Shown: piece after piece, positions 6,003-12,846 of the stretch
Layout: each line of letters starts with the position of its first letter
Position numbering within the stretch: the first letter of the stretch is position 1
Notes under the pieces: model-generated
The model's database searches: none
What the model was told of the DNA's origin: nothing
Seen by the model: only the letters and a program-made list of their open reading frames with translations
Translations under genes and position numbers: made by a program
IMG/VR virus record: IMGVR_UViG_3300038441_000363
Span: 1 to 26,302 of that record
Strand: one strand, 5' to 3'
From: a virus
Length of the DNA: 26,302 nucleotides

Positions 6003-6339
6003 GGCGGTACGGGCCTCTCGGGGTCCGGCCTTCACCCATCAGCAGCGAACGCCCGTTGGGCTCGGTGGTCACAGACTCCGGGACCAGCGGGCGGCTCCAT
6101 TCCAGGCCCGAACCGGTCACGGCCGCTGTGGCGAACTTGCGGACCGCCACGATCATGCGCGTACGGTCCTGGCCTGTAGCACGGATGGTCACTGTCACCG
6201 TGGTGCCCACGACGGCCGCTGACGCCTCCAGGATCACCGGGTGGTACTTGAGCATCCGCGTCATGCGCTCGTCCGTACGGACCGCTGCCCGCTCCAGGTC
6301 TACGGGACCCCGGAATCGGAAGACGTAGGTCGAGTTCAC
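5971..6339 (-). CDS. Hypothetical protein, partner of the holin-like gene
   Basis: A 122-residue protein read leftwards. The GTG at 6339 is preferred because it overlaps the TGA of the upstream gene (GTGA); an upstream TTG at 6354 would overlap more. The N-terminal part has alternating strands (YVFRFRG, VVGTTVTVTIRATG, RMIVAVRKFATAAV) and the C-terminus is basic and disordered-looking (RTPRGPYRPRRARQ). No family is recognised. The coupling to a coiled-coil membrane protein suggests the two products act together. Confidence 0.7.
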   Translation of the reverse strand: MNSTYVFRFRGPVDLERAAVRTDERMTRMLKYHPVILEASAAVVGTTVTVTIRATGQDRTRMIVAVRKFATAAVTGSGLEWSRPLVPESVTTEPNGRSLLMGEGRTPRGPYRPRRARQSVGD

Positions 6340-6617
6340 CGGAACCCCAGCCAAGCGATGAGTCCGGCGGCGACCACGGTGGCCACGACACCGATAATGG
6401 TGTTGGTGGTACTGCGCGCCCGGGTCTCCAAGGCGATGACACGGTCCCTCAGGGCCGTCATGTCGGCGTTGTAGACCTCCTTGCTCACCTTGTCCTGGAG
6501 GGCGGTCCGCACCTCCGACCGGAAGTCATTGACGGTCCCGGCCAGGGTCGCGATCATCCGTCCGATCTCCGAGAGCCTCGGAGCGTCGTCGTCGTAAGAA
6601 GGCATCGGTAAGGTCAC
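6336..6617 (-). CDS. Coiled-coil protein with C-terminal membrane helix (holin-like)
   Basis: A 93-residue protein: residues about 14-70 are a heptad-rich coiled coil (IGRMIATLAGTVNDFRSEV, then ALRDRVIALETRAR), followed by one membrane helix at the C-terminus (about 74-91, IIGVVATVVAAGLIAWLG). This layout is that of XhlA-type haemolysin/holin accessory proteins and other phage tail-anchored lysis proteins. The start is GTG 6617 if the mRNA is leaderless (CATGAT box 6 nt upstream), or ATG 6605 using AAGG at about 6618-6621. The endolysin lies 1.4 kb away on the other strand, which is compatible with a lysis role. Confidence 0.72.
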   Translation of the reverse strand: MTLPMPSYDDDAPRLSEIGRMIATLAGTVNDFRSEVRTALQDKVSKEVYNADMTALRDRVIALETRARSTTNTIIGVVATVVAAGLIAWLGFR

Positions 6618-6623
6618 CTTGTG

Positions 6624-6653
6624 ATCATGTCAGTTACCCCGTGTGACTGACAA
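6624..6653 (-). promoter_or_regulatory. Promoter for the 6617-5971 pair
   Basis: On the minus strand, TTGTCA (6653-6648), an 18-nt spacer and CATGAT (6629-6624) form a reasonable sigma-70-type promoter. The -10 box ends 6 nt before GTG 6617, so the message may be leaderless. It stands back to back with the plus-strand promoter at 6720-6747. Confidence 0.6.
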
Positions 6654-6719
6654 GGTCTGCAAATCACGCCATGGTCAACCCTATGCACATCATGATCCCC
6701 GGCACATCAGACTCTCGTA

Positions 6720-6747
6720 TGGACATCGTGCCAACGTATGGTAGTGT
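6720..6747 (+). promoter_or_regulatory. Promoter for the 6785-8718 operon
   Basis: TGGACA (6720-6725), a 16-nt spacer and TAGTGT (6742-6747) fit a housekeeping-type actinobacterial promoter. A leader of about 30 nt with AAGGAG before ATG 6785 follows. The same TGGACA -35 hexamer occurs in the minus-strand promoter ahead of the major capsid gene. Confidence 0.65.
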
Positions 6748-6784
6748 GTGTTCCTGTAAGTGTTCACATCCCCAAGGAGTGACA

Positions 6785-7213
6785 ATGATCTACAACAACA
6801 AGGTGCTGCGCGGAGTCCTGGACGTCCTGGTCCAGGTGGAGCCGGAGCACCAGGGCATGATCGACGCCATGGACTTCGCCCAGCGGCTGGAGGGGGTCCG
6901 GGAGGGTGACTTCAACTCGGATCTCAACGAGAACCTGGAGATGTTCCTGAACATCGCGGGCTTCCTGTTGGCCCAGAAGGCGCTCCAGCGCTTGACCGAC
7001 GAGCAGTACGAGCAGATCCAGGCCATCGACCAGACCTCGCTGGACGAGTGCGTCGACAAGATGTACGTGATGCAGGTTCCGCTGATCACCGCAGGTCTCG
7101 TGGCGTCGTCGCTGACCCACGACCTGCTCAACGGCACCGGCGACAAGACCTGGAACGCGGTCATGGCCGTCATCGACTCGCAGCTCCCGGCGACGACGGA
7201 TGCCGAATGCTGA
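6785..7213 (+). CDS. Hypothetical helical protein A (endolysin operon)
   Basis: A 142-residue protein with a clear ribosome site (CCAAGGAGTGACA) and its own promoter. It is predicted to be almost entirely alpha-helical, with acidic first helices (VLDVLVQVEPEHQGMIDAMD) and repeated leucine/alanine faces (FLLAQKALQRLTDEQYEQI). Two cysteines near the end. No membrane span is long enough to be convincing. It overlaps the next gene by 7 nt (ATGCTGA). The three genes between this promoter and the endolysin have no counterpart I recognise. Confidence 0.78.
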   Translation: MIYNNKVLRGVLDVLVQVEPEHQGMIDAMDFAQRLEGVREGDFNSDLNENLEMFLNIAGFLLAQKALQRLTDEQYEQIQAIDQTSLDECVDKMYVMQVPLITAGLVASSLTHDLLNGTGDKTWNAVMAVIDSQLPATTDAEC

Positions 7214-7629
7214 GCGCGTACGAGGTCGAGCAGCAGTTCCTGGAGACCGCCGGACGCACGAACGCGTTCCTGCGAGCCGTGGCCGAGGGGTACCGTCAGA
7301 CGGCTGACGAGAAGTTCGCGGGCGTCCGGCGCTTCCTGATGGCCTCGGTCTACGCGCACCTCATGGCGATGCGTAGCGAGACCATCGCGGACTTCTGCAC
7401 CGAGATGTACGGTGGCCTGCTGAACGCTCCGGCGGACTTCGAGCAGGTAGTGAACCCGTCCCGCGAGAAGCTCATGGAGCTCAACGCGATCTGCGGGTAC
7501 TACGGAACCGACCGGACCGTCATCCACATCTACCTGGACGCGCACCTGACCATGGTCACCAGCGGGATCTATGGGCCGGTGCTGTCCCTTGATAGCCTGA
7601 TCTGTGACCTCAAGACGGCAACTGCTTGA
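7207..7629 (+). CDS. Hypothetical helical protein B (endolysin operon)
   Basis: A 140-residue protein starting inside the stop region of the previous gene. Helical throughout, with segments such as YEVEQQFLETAGRTNAFLRAV and FLMASVYAHLMAMRSETIADF. No catalytic motif or signal sequence is visible. Codon use is normal for the window. Its 3' end overlaps the following GTG by 26 nt. Together with its neighbours it may form a small complex, but this is only inferred from the packing of the genes. Confidence 0.75.
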   Translation: MLSAYEVEQQFLETAGRTNAFLRAVAEGYRQTADEKFAGVRRFLMASVYAHLMAMRSETIADFCTEMYGGLLNAPADFEQVVNPSREKLMELNAICGYYGTDRTVIHIYLDAHLTMVTSGIYGPVLSLDSLICDLKTATA

Positions 7630-8002
7630 ACGAGCCGAAGGCGTCCTGGCTCCGCACCTGACGGGCCTGGACGCCTTCGGCGTCCTCCACGACACCCTGG
7701 ACGGCGCGGACTTCGGCCGTCTCAACGCCTCCCTGGACGTCCTGATGAACGGGTTCCTGCTGGTTCACCGGCGCACCCTGTGCACCCAGGCGCACAAGAA
7801 CTTCTCGGTGGTCGAGGAGCAGGTGGACGGCATGATCAAGAAATCCCTCAAGCGCCGGAAGGTCAAGTTCGTCGAGCTTGAGGAGTGCGTGCCGTACTGG
7901 CTCACCCAGTACGCCGGGACCCTGGGGCTGTGCAGGGGCGTCATGGGGCCGTACGAGGGTATGATCGAGATATGGCGTGGCATTCAGACCCCTGTCTCCT
8001 AG
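7604..8002 (+). CDS. Hypothetical protein C (endolysin operon)
   Basis: A 132-residue protein read from GTG 7604, which lies within the previous gene and lacks an SD site; TAGCCT (7593-7598) sits 5 nt upstream and might supply a leaderless start. The protein is helical with a basic middle (MIKKSLKRRKVKFVELE) and four cysteines. Its 3' end overlaps the endolysin gene by 31 nt. No family is recognised. The start is the least certain part of this call. Confidence 0.65.
   Translation: MTSRRQLLERAEGVLAPHLTGLDAFGVLHDTLDGADFGRLNASLDVLMNGFLLVHRRTLCTQAHKNFSVVEEQVDGMIKKSLKRRKVKFVELEECVPYWLTQYAGTLGLCRGVMGPYEGMIEIWRGIQTPVS
7960..7974 (+). promoter_or_regulatory. Candidate -10 box of a leaderless endolysin promoter
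   Basis: TATGAT (7960-7965) is followed by 6 nt and ATG 7972. There is no SD site. It lies inside the coding region of the upstream gene. No good -35 box is seen. Expected transcription start is the A of the endolysin ATG. Confidence 0.55.
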
Positions 8003-8718
8003 TCCTGCGGGATCAGGTGGACCAGGCCGCCCCGAACCGGTCCAAGGCTTCTGACGGCACCGTGGGCGACGAGGAGCACCAGGAGTCCGAATCGGCGCAC
8101 AATCCCGACCCCGACGACGGCAACGAGGTCGATGCCCTGGATCTCACCCACGATCCCGGGGGCGGCGCGGACATGGCGGTCCTGACGGAAGCTCTGCGGC
8201 TGTCCCGCGACGACCGGCTGTACCTGGTGATCTTCAACGGCCGTCAGTTCAGCTCGTATGCCAAGAACGGAATCCCGCCGTTCACCTGGCGTCCGTACTC
8301 CGGAAGCAATCAGCACACCAAGCACGCGCACATCGAGACGAACGACAAGACCCATGACGAGACCCGTCCCTGGAAGATTGGAATCGATGCCATGAACCCG
8401 CAGCAGGAGTCCTGGGTCGTCGCTGGCGACCTCAAGGGCAAGCGCAATGTCCTGCACTTCCGCCTCCGTGCGATCCAGGACTCCGAGGACCCGGCACTGG
8501 AGCAGAACTTCCCGGACTGGGATGTCACCACGCCTGGCCTCAAGCAGCTCGGCGAGGCCGTGGGATCCGTGGCCGACGCCCTGGACGCCGTCATGGACGT
8601 CCTGGCGGACCTGAGCGCCAAGGTGGACGCGCTGAGCATCCCGGCACCGGCACCAGTGGACCCGGCGGCCCTGAAGGCGGTCCTGCTGGACCCCGAGGTC
8701 GTGGACGCCCTGGACTAA
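7972..8718 (+). CDS. Endolysin, zinc peptidase of the D-Ala-D-Ala carboxypeptidase/M15-like type
   Basis: A 248-residue protein. Residues 20-122 carry the pattern of actinophage peptidase endolysins: APNRSKASDGTVGD, then HQ..S.S-A-H-N-P (H43), then V-D-A-L-D-L-T-H-D (D57), and K-H-A-H-I-E (H118/H120). The usual zinc ligands, His, Asp and His, are all present. These enzymes cut peptide bonds in peptidoglycan stem peptides or cross-links to release progeny. In family members the first motif is usually SDHNP; here it is SAHNP. The C-terminal 100 residues hold a beta-rich segment and an Ala/Val/Asp-rich helical tail (VADALDAVMDVLADLSAKVD, then DPAALKAVLLDPEVVDALD) that may bind the wall or oligomerise. 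Its stop overlaps that of the convergent tail gene. Confidence 0.8.
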   Translation: MAWHSDPCLLVLRDQVDQAAPNRSKASDGTVGDEEHQESESAHNPDPDDGNEVDALDLTHDPGGGADMAVLTEALRLSRDDRLYLVIFNGRQFSSYAKNGIPPFTWRPYSGSNQHTKHAHIETNDKTHDETRPWKIGIDAMNPQQESWVVAGDLKGKRNVLHFRLRAIQDSEDPALEQNFPDWDVTTPGLKQLGEAVGSVADALDAVMDVLADLSAKVDALSIPAPAPVDPAALKAVLLDPEVVDALD

Positions 8719-9356
8719 GCCTGCTGGATGCTGATCTTCCGGTTCGCGTAAGCGCCGGTGTTCGCGGTCACGCGATGCTGGAGGAACGCGTTCACGGAGG
8801 TTCCGACCGTCAGACCACTGAAGTAGTGGAACGACGTCTGGGTGATCGAGTCGCCGGTGGCGTTCTGGGCTGCGATCGTGTCCGACACGGCCGTCAGGAC
8901 AGCACCGGCACCGATCACCGAACCCGAGTTGAGCTGCGGGGCGATGAACTGAGTACCGGTCAGGGTGTTGTCGGTGTTGCTCCCCCAGTCCACCCGGATC
9001 TGCCCGGACGGTGGGACGACGATCGTCACTCCGAGAACCGAGGCACCCACGGTGGTGTACACGGTCGAGGTCGTGTTGAAGCCCGTGGCGTCGAAGGCGA
9101 ACGAGTGCTGCGGGATGAGCGGAATCCACGCGGTGCCCGTGTAGGTGTCATACCGGTTCAGGTCCGCCAGGTAGCTCAGCTCGCCCTCGATGGGTGCCGG
9201 GTTGCGAGCGGTACGGTCCGCGATGGACAGGTACCGCTCCACAAGACGGTTCTCGATGCCCGTGGTGCCGAGCACGAAGTCGGTGAACGTGAGCGGTACG
9301 TTCGCGTTGTCCGTGCCGTCCGGCAGGATCAGGCCCTGGTTCGAGGTTGCCACCAT
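8715..9356 (-). CDS. Minor tail protein / receptor-binding-type
   Basis: A 213-residue protein, last gene of the leftward virion operon. The N-terminus (GLILPDGTDNANVPLTF, then LVERYLSIADRTARNPAPIEGELSYL) is the typical start of small actinophage tail-tip proteins that follow the hub genes. The rest is beta-rich with many Thr/Ser/Gly residues (SGQIRVDWGSNTDNT), consistent with a jelly-roll or fibre tip facing the host. The start ATG has no SD; TATGAT lies 6 nt upstream on the minus strand. It converges on the endolysin gene, sharing bases of the stop codons. Confidence 0.75.
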   Translation of the reverse strand: MVATSNQGLILPDGTDNANVPLTFTDFVLGTTGIENRLVERYLSIADRTARNPAPIEGELSYLADLNRYDTYTGTAWIPLIPQHSFAFDATGFNTTSTVYTTVGASVLGVTIVVPPSGQIRVDWGSNTDNTLTGTQFIAPQLNSGSVIGAGAVLTAVSDTIAAQNATGDSITQTSFHYFSGLTVGTSVNAFLQHRVTANTGAYANRKISIQQA

Positions 9357-9368
9357 GACCTGATCATA
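9354..9368 (-). promoter_or_regulatory. Candidate -10 box of a leaderless promoter
   Basis: On the minus strand, TATGAT (9368-9363) then 6 nt (CAGGTC) then ATG 9356. It overlaps the end of the upstream gene. It matches the plus-strand element ahead of the endolysin in both hexamer and spacing. Confidence 0.55.
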
Positions 9369-9372
9369 CCGG

Positions 9373-10245
9373 CTAGTTCGGCACTCTTCGGAGCATCACG
9401 GCATCGATGTAGAAGCTGATGAAGCTGACTGCGGTGTGCATTCCGAAGACCCCGTTGAACCTCCAGCGGACACCGGTGGTTCCGGGTGGTGCCGTCTGGA
9501 AGGGCTCCGGGTACAGGTTGTTGCGGCGCATGATGGGGCCGTAGAAACCACTGGTCACGTACAGGTTGTCGATTCCGTACGACGCCAGGACGGCACCACC
9601 GGAGTCCAGGAATTCGTACCCGAAGGCCAGGGACGCGTCAGTGGCGTTGAAGAAGTTCACGCCGACCAGGGTGTACGCGGCGGCCCAGCGGGAGCCCTCC
9701 TCGGCCGGAATGGTCGCGGAGAACACGTCGGCCTGCGATGTCGCGTTGGCCGTGCCGTCCACACCGAAGTCGGCCATGAAGTTGCCGGACACGATCGAGT
9801 TGATGTTGTTCTGCTTGGTGAACGTCGGCGCACCACCGGCCGCCGAGACCACGGACAGCGTCCAGCTCGTCGGCAGACCACCCAGGGCCCCCTGCTCGAA
9901 CGACGGATTGGCCACCAGCGTGTTCAGCGGTCCGGACATCGTGCCCACCACGAACCACTGCGAATCCTGGCGGTAGACCACGACGCGGTCACCGGGTACC
10001 GGCTGGTACTGGGGCCACAGGTAGGAGGCCGTGACCAGCACGGGTGATCCGGAGATCTGGACGGTGATGTTGTCGGCCTCAACGATGTCGGTGACCACGC
10101 CGATTCGCATGACCACCGGCGACTCCGGCACACCCTGCGTCGCGGCGGGCAGGTCCAGGTTCAGGTCGTTCACGGTCGGCTGTGTCACCAGGACTCCCAG
10201 ACAGGTCAGTGCGGTCAGTGCTGCGATCAGCTTCAGTCTAGTCAT
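9373..10245 (-). CDS. Minor tail protein with signal-peptide-like N-terminus
   Basis: A 290-residue protein. Residues 1-22 look like a signal peptide or membrane anchor (TRLKLIAALTALTCLGVLV). Residues about 40-105 form an OB-like beta domain (VTDIVEADNITVQISG, then PVPGDRVVVYRQDSQWFVVG) seen in phage tail-tip proteins. From about 110, NPSFEQGALGGLPTSWTL starts a jelly-roll of the carbohydrate-binding type that continues to the end. Its place after the tail hub gene supports a virion role. The leading hydrophobic segment is odd for a protein assembled in the cytoplasm. The start has no SD and sits in a palindrome (10249-10269). Confidence 0.72.
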   Translation of the reverse strand: MTRLKLIAALTALTCLGVLVTQPTVNDLNLDLPAATQGVPESPVVMRIGVVTDIVEADNITVQISGSPVLVTASYLWPQYQPVPGDRVVVYRQDSQWFVVGTMSGPLNTLVANPSFEQGALGGLPTSWTLSVVSAAGGAPTFTKQNNINSIVSGNFMADFGVDGTANATSQADVFSATIPAEEGSRWAAAYTLVGVNFFNATDASLAFGYEFLDSGGAVLASYGIDNLYVTSGFYGPIMRRNNLYPEPFQTAPPGTTGVRWRFNGVFGMHTAVSFISFYIDAVMLRRVPN

Positions 10246-10248
10246 GGA

Positions 10249-10269
10249 GACAGTGTGACATACACTGTC
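10249..10269. promoter_or_regulatory. Palindrome between tail genes
   Basis: GACAGTGT and ACACTGTC form a perfect 8-bp inverted repeat around 5 nt, in the 22-nt gap between two minus-strand tail genes and next to a start codon without SD. It could be an operator or a small RNA hairpin. On the minus strand CACACT is 6 nt before the ATG, with the same GTCTCC spacer as the 2925 start. Confidence 0.5.
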
Positions 10270-11362
10270 ACGCCATGATGCTCACGTCGGCCAGGGTGAG
10301 CTCCCGGGAGGAGATCACGGTCGGCTGCCCGGCCATGCCGGAGTACTGGATACTCTCGACCACCTGTGCCGTGACCTCGTTGCGGTACCAGAGCGTGAAG
10401 ACGTCGCCGGGGTCCAGGATGGGCAGGTGGGGAACCTCGATGCGCCAGGATCGCTGGAGCGCCAGGGACTGGCGCAGAATCCGCAGGGCGAGCTGGGTGG
10501 CGTCGGCGAGGTTCGTGGGGTTCTGGTTCTTGACGACCCGGTTGGCCTTGCCGAACAGCCCGCCCCAGTACGTGGGGGATGCGGCGTTGGTGTCCCTGAC
10601 GGTCACCCGCAGTGGTGCGGTGTTGTTGACGCGCTCCACGACCAGCGTGATCGAGTTGTAGATCCCCTCACGGCTCTTGGCCTCGAAGACGCTCACCAGG
10701 CAGCCGTCCTGGCCGTCCGTCAGGGTGACCACGGACGCGCTGGCCAGCGACGGTCCGATCGAGTACGGGTTGTCGTAGACCGTGAAGCCACCGGTGCGGT
10801 CCGGCTGCCAGATCGTGGAGGACCCCGAGGCGATCTGATCCAGGGCCTGGCCCCGATCGTACTCGAACACCAGGTTGGACGGGATCTCCCTGGGTGTCGC
10901 CCGGGAGGTGTCCACGGCCCAGGTCGGATCCACGTCCTGGAGGATCTGGATGATCTCCGAGGTGCTCAGCAGCGGCGACTGCACGGACCACGGGATCTCG
11001 AACTCCGCTCGGACCGCCTCGACCCCCCGGGAGAGCAGGAGGATTTCCGCACCCCCGAACTCGTCGATGTTGTACGAGTCCACACGGCCGGTGAAGATCG
11101 GGACCTCCACGATCCCCTTGATCCCGGTGTAGATGATCACCTGGTCCGACAGGGGGTTCAGCAGCCCGGCGTCGATCACGTCGCGGGCCACGTAGAGGTA
11201 ACCGTCCCGGCCGCCACGGGTGGAGTACGTGGCGGACACGGACACGTCGCGTACCGGGATGTCCCCCAGGCTCGTGGCACCCCGCAGGCACACCACCCGC
11301 GTGGACATCTCGTGCGAGCCCAGCAGGGCCGCCTTCTGCGAAGCCGAGACCGTGTACGACAT
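10268..11362 (-). CDS. Minor tail protein, tail hub type
   Basis: A 364-residue protein. It begins MSYTVSASQKAALLGSH and has mixed beta segments (RDVSVSATYSTRGGRDGYLYVARDV), a later helix with a Trp (STSEIIQILQDVDPTW) and a C-terminal region on placement of subdomains (HLPILDPGDVFTLWYRNE). The arrangement resembles the hub proteins (DUF5047 or Gp37-like type) that follow the distal tail protein in Streptomyces siphoviruses. It would form part of the tail tip under the tube. The ATG overlaps the preceding stop (TGATG), so it is translated with the upstream minor tail gene. Confidence 0.75.
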   Translation of the reverse strand: MSYTVSASQKAALLGSHEMSTRVVCLRGATSLGDIPVRDVSVSATYSTRGGRDGYLYVARDVIDAGLLNPLSDQVIIYTGIKGIVEVPIFTGRVDSYNIDEFGGAEILLLSRGVEAVRAEFEIPWSVQSPLLSTSEIIQILQDVDPTWAVDTSRATPREIPSNLVFEYDRGQALDQIASGSSTIWQPDRTGGFTVYDNPYSIGPSLASASVVTLTDGQDGCLVSVFEAKSREGIYNSITLVVERVNNTAPLRVTVRDTNAASPTYWGGLFGKANRVVKNQNPTNLADATQLALRILRQSLALQRSWRIEVPHLPILDPGDVFTLWYRNEVTAQVVESIQYSGMAGQPTVISSRELTLADVSIMA

Positions 11363-12846
11363 CAGTACCCCGTCCCGGCGGCCACCTGGTCATAGGTGAG
11401 TGCCGACGCCGTCAGGGAGTTGTAGGTGAGCCCCAGGGCCGAGGCGGCCAGGTCGTCGTAGGTCGCCCCGCCACCACCGATGCCGTTGCCGCCGGTACCG
11501 GGCTCGGATGGGTCCGGCGGTGCCAGCGAGAGCCTGAACGGCATGGACCACTGCCGGGCGGTCACCCGCTGGTCCCGGCCGATGTGGGCCTGCTCGATGT
11601 CGCCGATGGTGATGTAGTCCGTGCCGGAGGTCCGCATGGCCCAGCCGTACTCCACGGGCAGTGACAGGACCAGGATGGTGCCCGGGGAGTACAGATCCTC
11701 CAGGCGGATCAGGTCGTCGGTACTGAAGGACGTCAGGGCCAGCGAGGACGCGTAGTTCTTGCGGGTCTGCGAGATCGTGGTCGGCCGCGCCGCGTCGATC
11801 AGGTCGTAGATTCCCGAGGCACTCTCGTAGTTCGGGTCCCCCAGGCCCGAGAACACCACGATGTCGGTTTCCTCGCACGGGTCGTAGACGGCGTACTCGG
11901 ACAGCGGGATGTTGCGGGTGGGGTCGGTCGGATCGCGCAGCCAGCCGAAGTCCGAGGTCAGGGTGATCGGAGCGCTTGTGGAGACGTTCGTGTCGGCACA
12001 CGAACCCCGCAGGGAGTACGTGGTGGACACGTTGAAGGGCCCCTCGTTGTCCCAGAGGGTCGCTGTGGCACTGCTGGCCGCCGCAGTCTGGGCGTTGGTG
12101 TTCAGCGGGGATCCGCGCATCTCAGTGGATACCCCGTCCACCGTCCGGAAGACCCGGATCGGCTGGCCCACGATGGCCACCGCGTTGTCCCAGGCGAAGA
12201 CCACGGGCAGGACGTTGGTGTTGCCGACCTCCAGGTTGGACCGCTGGCCCAGGAGGTTGCCCGTGGTCAGATCGAAGTCCGAGGCGGTGAGCATCCAACC
12301 GGGCTCCGTGGTGGTGGCGAACCACGCCTTGGCCTTCAGGGTCGATCCGCATACGGCCGCCCGGATGAAGTAGGAGGCCCCGGCGGTGTGGGCACCGGTC
12401 AGAATGACGGTGGTACTGACGTTCGCGGTGACACCCAGGGACCTCTTCTTGATCTGGAGGGTCACCGTGCCGCTGGGGGCGATCATGAGCGCCGCATAGT
12501 AGTAGTTGTTGGCATCGGTGTACCGCAGCATCAATCCGGGCTCGATGTTGTTCCCGCTGGCCACCACGGCTATCGTGACCTGCATGGTCAGGTCGTGGTC
12601 CGGAAGCCCGACGTCCACGGTGGTGCGCCGGGTGGAGCTGACGGCGTTGACCGATGCCAGGCCCTGGGTGCCGTTGACCGAGTAGTCACCCGCGACACCG
12701 CCGCTGTTCACCCAGGGGTTGCCGACCGTCGGGGAGCCCCAGCCGCCCGCGACGACCCGGGTGAACAGGTCCCGCATCAAGGTCTGCTCCACCTGGACGA
12801 GGGTGGTACCCGTGGTGGGATCCGGTGTTGCCGTGACCGCGACCAT
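11362..12846 (-). CDS. Minor tail protein with lectin-like domain
   Basis: A 494-residue protein. Residues about 25-215 look like a concanavalin/LamG-type beta sandwich (DYSVNGTQGLASVNAVSST, then GLMLRYTDANNYYYAAL) as found in tail proteins that contact sugars. Residues about 220-450 hold a second beta-rich part related to distal tail proteins (TYSLRGSCADTNVSTSAPI, then EYGWAMRTSGTDYITIGDIE). A glycine-rich linker and two near-repeated short segments at the end (YDDLAASALGLTYNSLTASA) close it. The start overlaps the tape measure stop (TAATG). It probably fills the distal-tail position below the tape measure. Confidence 0.75.
   Translation of the reverse strand: MVAVTATPDPTTGTTLVQVEQTLMRDLFTRVVAGGWGSPTVGNPWVNSGGVAGDYSVNGTQGLASVNAVSSTRRTTVDVGLPDHDLTMQVTIAVVASGNNIEPGLMLRYTDANNYYYAALMIAPSGTVTLQIKKRSLGVTANVSTTVILTGAHTAGASYFIRAAVCGSTLKAKAWFATTTEPGWMLTASDFDLTTGNLLGQRSNLEVGNTNVLPVVFAWDNAVAIVGQPIRVFRTVDGVSTEMRGSPLNTNAQTAAASSATATLWDNEGPFNVSTTYSLRGSCADTNVSTSAPITLTSDFGWLRDPTDPTRNIPLSEYAVYDPCEETDIVVFSGLGDPNYESASGIYDLIDAARPTTISQTRKNYASSLALTSFSTDDLIRLEDLYSPGTILVLSLPVEYGWAMRTSGTDYITIGDIEQAHIGRDQRVTARQWSMPFRLSLAPPDPSEPGTGGNGIGGGGATYDDLAASALGLTYNSLTASALTYDQVAAGTGY

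Noticed and set aside
7885-7971. Longer start for the endolysin, adding 29 residues
   Set aside because: The extra residues are Arg/Gly/Pro-rich shadow of the upstream gene; the family resemblance starts at AWHSDP just after ATG 7972.
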